DNA of 64,000 nucleotides from Globodera rostochiensis (Eukaryota; Nematoda; Chromadorea; Rhabditida; Heteroderidae): NCBI GenBank assembly GCA_018350325.1, contig JAEVLN010000026.1, positions 558,001 to 622,000 of the forward strand, read 5' to 3'. Shown piece by piece: positions 55,907 to 64,000 of this stretch (position 1 is its first letter; each line of letters starts with the position of its first letter). The notes under the pieces were generated by a model. It saw only the letters and a program-made list of their open reading frames with translations, ran no database searches and was not told where the DNA came from. The position numbers and the translations under genes were made by a program.

Positions 55907-58900
55907 GGCAAGAGAGAATTGGTTGGGTTTTTGAACTGTGAGAAGCAAACGATTTGGTAATAAAATTGTAATCGATTTTTTGAAAAAAAAACTATTTTTG
56001 TTTTTAAAATTTGATTGCAACTTTTTAGTTATTATCATCTAAGTTTCTAGTTTCTGCACGAATTTGTGCCTCTTCTTCCGATGTTGAATCCCCCCCCCCC
56101 TCCAAGTGCCCTCATGAATATTTTCCATCCGGATGAACAAACACAAAAAATGCGGGGGGCGGGGGGGGGGACGACCTTTGCTGCTGAATGGGCAACAACA
56201 AAAGCCACTGAATGTGAAATGATGAGGTGAGGAGGATGGCAGAGGGACAAGGTTGTGTATATATAGGGTATAGACGGGGAGGGCTGAAAATTTTTCTAAA
56301 AAATTTTATTTATGACGGAAGCGAAAGGTTTTTTTTTGGAAATTTTTGAAGGTTGAAGAAGGGATGTAACCGGATTCCAAGGATTTGCGGGCTTTTTGGA
56401 AGAAATCAAGAAATTTTCACAAAATTGGCGGATTTTTCGAGTTTTTGGGTCAAGTTTAGGGGGCGGGGCGGGTCGGCGGTGCCGATAGGCGCCGCCAATT
56501 TTTGATTGAATTTGATAAAAAAGGTTCAAAAACTTGATCAAAAAATTAGAAAATCAAATTTTTGGATTTCAAAATTTTCCGGATTTCCGGACATTTGTTT
56601 GCGAGCCCCGGACATTTTTGGTAGAATCCGGTTACATCCCTGATTGGAATCCGACAAGTTTCAGTATTGCATATGTATGTAACTAGAGGCTGCAAAATTA
56701 ATTTTTGATTAAATTCGTTCAAAAAAAGCGGGTCGGGTCAACCCGGCGCCACCTGTCATAATCTAGTCATTATAAAAGCAAATTACACAAAATCGATGAT
56801 TCATGAGCTTTCAATTTGTCCTTTGACCAAGCGAAAGCTAACCGATTCGTTTAAAAAAAATAGGCGCGCGGGCTGACTTGCTGAAATATATCTTCTAGTG
56901 TTCGAGAGTCTCGGTTTCGGTTCTCCAGTCAAGAAATTTTTCGGTTTTTTTTGGGTCTCGGCTCGAGTCTCGGGTTTTTAGTCTCGGATAACGAGACTTT
57001 TTTACACCCCTAAAGATGGCATTTTTGGTGAGTTAGGCACATTTTCCTAACCGAATTTACTAAAACAATTTTTCCCCGGCGGCGCCTATCGGCAGGCACC
57101 ACCTGACCCTCCCATTCGAAAAAACTTCAAAAAATTAACGCATTTTTAAAATTTTGATTGCAAAAATTTTTTTAACAAAAAAATGCAATAAAACCCAAAA
57201 ATACCTTTCTAGATTCAACTTTATAAATTGACAAAAATTGAGCCGGCTTGGAGGCGCCGGAAAATATCGAAAAATTGGGCGCCATGTAAAAAGCAAATAC
57301 CTAAGCATGTTTTTTAGACCGCCCTTAGCTAGGCATAATTTGAAATCAATTATTTCATTTAAAATTAAGCCAGAGTTTCTATTGAAAAAAATGAAAAATG
57401 GGTAAAAAATTAAAAGAGAACGTGCCAATCAATAAGGAAGCAAGTTAATCCGTTGAGTATTACTAGGTTTTAAATTTTAAAAATTGGTTAAAAAAATTGC
57501 GAGGGTCAAAACTTATGGTACAGCCCCTAAGTAGGTAAATAGTATATTTAGTTTAATTGAACTATTAACTTTTTAATTCATGAGTTGGGTTGACACCATT
57601 TTTACGAAGGTCCGATAGTTGTTGCTTTTTTTTGCCATTTTGAAAATGCGTAATTTAGCAGTTTTATTGCTAAAATCTTTAACAAAATACATACAAAAAA
57701 AAGAGAAGAAATTTGCATATTTGGGAGGTTTCTAAGCATATTTTTTTGCAAAAAAAAAATGTTACGCAATGCATTTTTGTGTACAAATATCTTATCGCGT
57801 TCCCTAGTAATGGCACATAACATTTCAAGCCCCAAAAAAAATAGAAACTAAAAAAGGAACAATTTCATCATTCAAAACTCACTCATTCCCGTTCACAATT
57901 CTAAGCAAGTGTCCCATTCCTCAAGAGTCTTGGCTTGAATAGGCACTTAAATGACGGACGGACGTTGAATGATAATGTTGTCGAGAATAGAATGCAAATT
58001 TTGTCATGTGCCGCGTCCCCGAGAGGAGGGCGATAAAAGAAATTTGATTGTGCCCCCCCCCCCGCCCGCCCGCGCCGCTTCACAAATTTTGTTGGGACGG
58101 GTAATAAAAAAAACGTCGGGGCACGACACGCCTAATTTGCACATTTTTGATTCAAAAAATTTGATTAAAATCAGTGGTTGATGAATAGGGGCCGGATTTA
58201 TATGGATAAAAAGCTTACCAAATATGGCATAGAATATAAACCAAACAATTATCAAAAGTGACAAAAAAAAAAAAAAGCCAAAAATCAGTTTTTTCATTGC
58301 AAAATAGTTTGCTGTTCAACTCAATTTTGAAAAATAAATGGTGATTTTTTTTTTGAAAATTATCGATACTAAGTGTGCATTTTTGGTCAAAAAACAATTT
58401 TTAGAGGGTGTATTTTTTAGCTATTGAAAAAGTCGGCCTTTTGGGGGGGTGGGCATTTTTCATTTTTTCTTAAGGAATTTTGCTTTTGATTTTATTTTCG
58501 GCATTTTTGAGAAAAAAACGCGAAATATGTAAAAATATGGATTAAAGTTCGTTTTTGGCACCATATACTAAATAAATCGGGTCCCAATTATTGATGAAGT
58601 GACAAAAATATTTTTGTTTAAAAAAAAGGTGTTGAGGGTTAAACCTTCAAATTAAAAGAAAATTTAGCTAAATCTGAAAACCAAAAAGTTTTACACGCCA
58701 AAATGTAAACATAAAAAAAATGTTTTTGCCTAAATAAATGATTTTGTAGACAGAAATAATTCAATTACAGCCATAACAAAATTTCGATTTTTTGGCCTGA
58801 TTTTAAAGAATTCAGAGCAACAGAAGTATTTGGCATCCTAATTCGATTTTTTTTATTATTAATTTCACTGAAATTCCGACTTTTTTTTTATTAGCGGAAA

Positions 58901-59890
58901 TCGGCACGGCACTTCCAACTTCAAAACCCAAAATATTCTTTTTATGTGGTATTTCCGGATGAATGGTGCCATGTACACACACAAAACAGATACATTTTTA
59001 TATATATGCACAAAGAATTGGGTTCGGGACAAAAAATCTGTGGTGCTTTTGCTGTTGGAATTCTGAGAAGTGTGTGCGGTGGGTGAAGTAGGGGGGCGGT
59101 GCCCCCTTCCGGTGCCATTATTTCCGGAAAACTGAGCCGACAGGGGCCATATCAATTTTCCGCGTGCGTTTTACCCTGTCCATGCCCGCCGCCACATCAC
59201 CGCCGACGGCACTTTGTGCCAATCGGTAAAAGGCATTGGCGGGGAACAAAATGTGTGATTTTTTTTGGGGGGGGGGCAAAAAATTGAGGAGAAAAACCGC
59301 AAAAAAAAAAGGAGAAGGCGCCAGTTTAAATTTACATTCAAAATGACGAAGACTGAAATATTTTTTGAGAACAATTTGTTGGCAGAATATGACATTTTTT
59401 GGAATTTGTTTCAAAACAAAAATATTTAAACAAATTTGGCAATAAATGTTGATCCACAAAAAGCTTTTCGAAATTCTTGATATAAAAGCTTATAGAAAAT
59501 GTGCAATTGGCATTCAAAAAAAAAATCGGAAATTTGGGAGAATAATGTCGTAACGGGTGGGGGGGGGGGGGGAACTTCCAAGCCTCTCGAGTGTTCCTGA
59601 AAATCTCGCGGAGGATAAGAGGGGGGGGGGGGGGGGAGCAAGCGAGATTAGAAGCGCTTTATTCGTCAAGCAAGTTAGTGGTTGGGGGGGGGCTGTTCAT
59701 TGAAGAGCTTTTCCTGATTGGTTGGGAAAAAAGGCAATTAGACAAATAAGCTGACAAAAAGAAGCGGAGAGTTTATTCGCAAAAAGGAAAAAAATATAAA
59801 TAAAATAATACACATAGTAGCAGGTAGGGGTGGCTAAGCCGAAGCGGGCCAACTGTGTCTCAGGAACGTTCAACAGTTCATAACTTTTTT
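55907..59890. other. Upstream region of the STAR gene, no gene recognised
   Basis: Contains a MITE-like pair GGGATGTAACCGGATT / AATCCGGTTACATCCCT (56353-56644) around a GC-rich hairpin (56470), another hairpin (57076), a decayed ATATGGATAAAA TIR repeat (58190-58585), and many G/C runs (56090, 58053, 59560, 59625). Nothing protein-like survives inspection. Confidence 0.5.
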
Positions 59891-59911
59891 CAAGACTGAC
59901 CAATCTTCATA

Positions 59912-61385
59912 AAAGAACATTGGTCCCGATTTTTTTTTTTTTAATGGAGGTTTTAAGCAATTCTGAGAAGTACTCGGGGGTTATCGAGGTCGCTGATTAC
60001 GAATATGACATCAGATTTGTCATATGACATCATCTAATACATGATTTCAACATCTAAGATTTTTTGAGAAAAATTTTTTTTTTCCGTTTAAAAAAAGCAA
60101 CAAATGCTTTGAAAACTATGAGAAAATGCGACAAAAGTGCATGAAAAATAGAGCAAATGCTCTAAACATTAACAACATAAAATTGTGAAATCTGATCAAA
60201 AATATTGTCAAAAGCAGCAAGCGTCTTTTTCCCGTTGAACTGACGCCACATGTATTCGTCCATGTACCCGGGCAGCATGTCGCGAAGGGTCCCCGACATC
60301 GCTTTGTTCTTCATTTTCAGATTTTTCCAGAAATTCTCGACATGGTTGGTGTGGGTTCCGGTCACAGGGCAGACAAAGTTTTGCCGATGATTCACACTAT
60401 GGTGAATGTATGGCGGGATGACTGGGATAGCGGCGATGGCCCCGCCCATGTACGCCCCCCATTGGTCGCTATGGATTGCTGTGCCCGGAAGCACAAACTG
60501 CTCAATGATTGGCAGCAAGGTGTTCCGGTCACGTTGTTCGACCATTTGGACGACACCGACACCTGCATGCACATCGAACATGCCAAAAACCCATTGTTCT
60601 CGGACATGTCGCCCTCTGTGGTGTTTTCGACGAGCCATGAGGGCCTCGTCAATCTGGACAACATGCCCAACTCCCCCCAAACTAAAACATGGTTACAAGG
60701 GGAGTAGACGAGAAAATTCTACCGGATGGGCTGTTCAATTAGCCAGCGGCTACAGATGTCCCGGAAAAACCCATTCCATTCAACGAGCATTTGCTCTGAC
60801 ATCCTAAGAATTTGCTTCTGCGTATGAATTGGGAGGCCTTAAATGTAATTTTCCCCAAACCACTCTTTTTAAATAAACTCAATGCCCAACAGTATCCTAG
60901 CATCAGTCCTTTGCGCAGTTCGAAATGCGCATTTTCAAAAAAAGATCCCGCCCGAATTGAAATCTTCTGTCCTTTGTGGGTTGGGCAACGCCATTGGTAT
61001 CCATCATACACAAAGGTCGCATTTTTGACCTGCGTCATGCGCCTCCGGCACCCATTACGACCACAAATCGGGGCAATTTGCCGCAAAAGTCCGCGATTAC
61101 GCATATAAGCAATTGTATGTTCAATGGAGGAGAATTGTTCGCAAAACGCAAAGATATCCATGTTAATATTAGTTAGAAGATGATAGAATATGTTAGCTGA
61201 AACAGTTGAAACGGAAAAAAAAAATTTTTCTCAAAAAATCTTAGATGTTGAAATCATGTATTAGATGATGTCATATGACAAATCTGATGTCATATTCGTA
61301 ATCAGCGACCTCGATAACCCCCGAGTACTTCTCAGAATTGCTTAAAACCTCCATTAAAAAAAAAAAAACGGGACCAATGTTCTTT
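59912..61385. mobile_element. Complete Merlin-family DNA transposon
   Basis: Inverted repeats of about 175 bases begin AAAGAACATTGGTCCCG at 59912 and end with the complement at 61385; they agree almost base for base. The interior holds one transposase gene. The element sits within a MITE like that at 34864-35104, whose pieces flank both sides. No clean 8-9 base target duplication was found, and the outermost few bases are uncertain. Confidence 0.88.
60162..61161 (-). CDS. Merlin transposase (IS1595/ISXO2-like DDE)
   Basis: Three exons, 61161-60861, 60795-60723 and 60681-60162, give 894 nt (297 aa) in frame. The introns are 65 and 41 nt. The N-terminus has a zinc-ribbon-like part (CGRNGCRRRM ... 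WRCPTHKGQKISIRAGSFF). The catalytic core starts VVQIDEALMARRKHHRGR (first D), then IHSDQWGAY (second D) and TNHVENFWKNLK (E). The splicing is supported because MLVEWNGFFRDICSRWLIEQ, the family-conserved joint, appears only when both introns are removed. No stop or frameshift remains, so the protein looks potentially active. It would act in the nucleus on the element's inverted repeats. Confidence 0.88.
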
Positions 61386-61389
61386 AAGA

Positions 61390-62150
61390 TTACCCAAAAC
61401 TTTGTTCAATTTTATCCAATGCTTTTTCGAATGTTTACAAATAGCTTCATCTAATTACGGCCTTTCGAATGATATAAGATCTTGAAAATTATGAGCTGCC
61501 TCACATTAAAAAAAGGCTAAAAAACATTTGAAAAATTTTAACAAACATTTTTGAGGTTTTCAAAGAACGCCCAAACTCCATTTTGAACAGATTTTTTTTC
61601 TCAAAAAAGTTAGGTCCCGAGCTTCACACTATATACATACCTATGTACATATTACTCAACTGTTGAATGAATTGGACGGGTTTTGGTTGATGGTTGGAAT
61701 TTCTGTATTAGAGAAAATATGTGTGGGAATGAGGCGGCCATCCAAATCAACAAAAAAAAAACGGGCAGTGAGTGAGCGATGACGAAAAAAACAAAATGGA
61801 AAATGAAGTTTATGAATGAGAGGGAAGAGATGGAATTGTGTCGCTCACGCCGATGCTCTGAATTCAGTGTCAGAGACGCAGGAAGAAAGAACGGAGAAAC
61901 GCTGTAGAGAGAGAGAGAAAAAACAAAAAATAGAATGCAAGAAAATGTGAGAGAAAACAGAATCAGAGAAAGAGAGAGTGAGAGAGAGAGAGGGAAGGAG
62001 TGTCTTGAAGAGTGATCGATCGATCGCTTCGTTTTTTACTCTCCTTCTCTGTCAGCGGTTCACATACATCATCTCAGTGCCGGGACACTTCAGTGCCAGC
62101 ATTGAGTGATTTTTAATCAAAGTGCACAGCATTTAAATCAGAGTTGTCAT
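61390..62150. other. MITE remainder and GA-rich region
   Basis: 61390-61500 is the right part of the MITE interrupted by Merlin. 61890-62010 is GAGAGAGA-rich and could be a promoter-type tract, but no gene starts can be assigned to it. Confidence 0.45.
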
Positions 62151-62153
62151 AAG

Positions 62154-62355
62154 TAGTGCTCGGCAATGGCATCGATACGATATATCGAACGATATTTCGA
62201 TAAAATATCGGTATCGAAAAATATCGAATTCCTAACATTTTTCCGATACGATATATCGAACGATATTTCGATAAAATATCGGTATCGAAAAATATCGAAA
62301 AAAAACCGATATATCGCGATATTTTTATCGAAATATCGTATCGTGCCGAGCACTA
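62154..62355. mobile_element. hAT-like MITE (TAGTGCTCGGCA family)
   Basis: 202 bp with ends TAGTGCTCGGCA and TGCCGAGCACTA, flanked by identical GTCATAAG. The interior is made of GATATATCGAACGATATTTC repeats. Confidence 0.92.
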
Positions 62356-62365
62356 GTCATAAGTA

Positions 62366-62545
62366 GAGATCGAACTTGAGGACCGATCGAGAAACTGGGA
62401 AAATCTTAAATCTCGAAAAAAAAACGATCAAGATCGTTCGAGATCACTGAAAATCTCAAAAAAATCTTGAATGTCACGGTAAAATTTCTTCGATCGAGAA
62501 TCTCGAAGATCTCGGTAAATTTCGTCGATCGAGATCATCCTTTAA
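62366..62545. repeat. GATCGAGAT-rich repeat
   Basis: Starts GAGATCGAACTTGAGGACCG and contains many CGATCGAGA and ATCTCGA words. Close relative of 11460-11640. It starts directly after the target duplication of the preceding MITE. Confidence 0.6.
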
Positions 62546-62960
62546 AAAATAAAGATCTTGCTGGTCAAATAAAAGACACATTTTTTTAACAATTTATTCA
62601 CGAGATTGTGCATATATTTTTCTGATTTTTTCTAACAAAATTTTTCTTTCGAAGGCAGCTTGTGCATGCATCTCAATGGGAGAGGTCCGGGGCGGTGCAT
62701 TGTTTTGTTTTGTTAAATTTGACTTCAATTTTAGTCCCAATTTTATATTTACGCCCAGCAGCTGGTCGGTCGATCATCGCTATTTTCCAAACAATCAAAT
62801 TCAATCAATTATTTTAATTTTTTATTAATTTGTTTCTATTATTATTATTATTTATTCGACATCAAAGGAAATGCATAACATGCAAATCGCTGACATGATG
62901 GACATGGAGGGCGGTTTACGTAAAAATGTGTCAACAATCGTTTGGGAGTTTGGGATTTTT
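62546..62960. other. Intergenic
   Basis: AT-rich; no gene recognised. The 3' end of the LINE on the minus strand may extend a short way into it. Confidence 0.4.
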
Positions 62961-62961
62961 G

Positions 62962-63999
62962 TTAGGGCAGAGGAGAGTTTGGATCGGGGAAGCTTTTAAG
63001 AAAGAGAGCGAGTTTGGGTTTGAAAATTTGGGGGTGCGTTATAGATACCAAATCGCGAGGGAGACAATTCCATCTATTAATACACCGATTAACGAAGAGA
63101 TTGGAGGTGATGGGGGACTTTTTATTTTTGTAAATTTGGAATGGATGTTTACGACTAGGACGGTCAGAGAATTTGAGAATATCTGTGGGGTTGATGTGTG
63201 TGTGATTGTGACATATTTTGTGAATTAAACATAAGTCGTTAACGAGACGACGGAACGCCAGGGACTCAAGTTTGAACACGGCAAGACGTTTTGAATAGGG
63301 GCATTTGGCGATATGACATTTTGCGAGAGCTCTTCTAGTGAAAAACTTTTGAAGACGTTCTATTTTGGCTGACAACACTTTGTATGGGGGGTTCCAAACA
63401 ACAGAGGCGTATTCAACAAGCGGACGGATGTATAATTTGAAGGCCCGGGACCAGATGATGGGGTTTTTACAATTGAGCGCTTGGAAAATTTGCATAGAAC
63501 GCATGTAGGCTCCCCTGAGCATCGAGTTTATGTGTGGGCGGAAGTCGAGTTTGTGATGAATAAGTACCCCGAGGTCTTTCATTTCAAATGTGTTGCGGAT
63601 GGGGGTGCACATAATTGAGTAGGTTGGGGCCAGATATGGGCGTCCTCGGACTTTGGGAAGAATGCGCAGAGCCAATGTTTTATCACGTGAAATTTGGAGG
63701 GCCCAGGATACACACCATTTATACAAACTGTCGATGGAGTTTTGCAATTGGGGGGAGTGGGAATCACCGTTGTGGGAAGAAAAGATTTTGATATCATCGG
63801 CGTACATTCGAATGTGGGTGTGAGAGTTGACTGAGGAAGTTATGTCATTGATATAAATTATGAAAAGTAGGGGTCCTAAAACCGAGCCTTGTGGTACACC
63901 CGAACGGATTGGATTGGGGGGTGAAACGGAGTCCTCGATTTTGACAACAAATGATCGTTCAGTGAGAAAATTGCGGATCCAACGGAGAAGTTTACCACG
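62962..63999 (-). mobile_element. LINE reverse transcriptase, 3' part (CR1/jockey-like)
   Basis: One uninterrupted minus-strand frame enters from beyond the window edge. It has RSGVPQGSVLGPLLFIIYIN, RMYADDIKIF (catalytic YADD), then MKDLGVLIHHKLDFRPHI, LYIRPLVEYASVVWNP and the C-terminal RCINRWNCLPRDLVSITHP. This order is that of CR1/jockey-group LINE ORF2 reverse transcriptase and its C-terminal region. The stop is at 62962. There is no frame break in the visible third, so it may be a young copy. Endonuclease and ORF1 would lie to the right of the window. Confidence 0.92.
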
Positions 64000-64000
64000 G

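Noticed and set aside
1..64000. CRISPR arrays, operons, or bacterial genes
   Set aside because: Repeats lack unique spacers, genes have spliceosomal introns, and even the bacterial-looking dehydrogenase has seven introns.

Overview
The window is nuclear DNA from a nematode. It is AT-rich, its genes are split by short GT-AG introns plus several GC-AG introns, and it carries three sre-type (class e) nematode chemoreceptor genes and a QKI/ASD-2-like STAR RNA-binding gene. Dense small DNA transposons fill much of the rest. The GC-AG introns and a family of secreted, NLS-bearing multi-HTH proteins make a plant-parasitic cyst-type nematode a reasonable guess, but that is inference and not proven by the sequence.

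Layout. 1-9.2 kb: four tandem members of a secreted multi-HTH family (two intact, two frameshifted), with retroelement relics. 10.1-12.6 kb: intact sre receptor A. 13.7-16.4 kb: an intact eight-exon mannitol 2-dehydrogenase gene, an enzyme family typical of bacteria and fungi. 17.4-19.0 kb: a 1.56 kb TIR element carrying a degenerate multi-exon gene. 19-30 kb: minisatellite, SINE-like and hAT-type elements, a partial HTH copy, one intact HTH gene (minus strand), a Gypsy relic and a chemoreceptor fragment. 31-32 kb: HTH gene 7, next to a 15-bp minisatellite. 33.2-37.9 kb: intact sre receptor B and a Srg/Srv-like receptor broken by nested transposons. 38.5-39.6 kb: HTH gene 8. 40.2-43.0 kb: a 2.8 kb hAT-bounded composite containing a foldback/minisatellite. 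43.7-45.2 kb: sre receptor C. 46.9-55.9 kb: the STAR gene on the minus strand. 59.9-61.4 kb: a complete Merlin transposon. 63.0-64.0 kb: the 3' end of a LINE, running off the window.

The most notable system is the HTH family. Intact members have a signal peptide, an acidic linker, three or four homeodomain-like HTH modules, and a separate last exon with a conserved basic KKKR motif. HTH modules sit on exons with matching phase-1 boundaries, so repeat number can change by exon duplication (388-aa gene 1 has four modules, the others three). A secreted, potentially nuclear, modular DNA-binding protein family is the inferred role. Copies 2 and 3 share about 977 identical bases behind different leaders, indicating very recent exchange.

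Exon models were built by hand from splice motifs, reading-frame continuity and paralogue comparison. Every model called intact closes in frame. Family names rest on recognised motifs, not on database searches.
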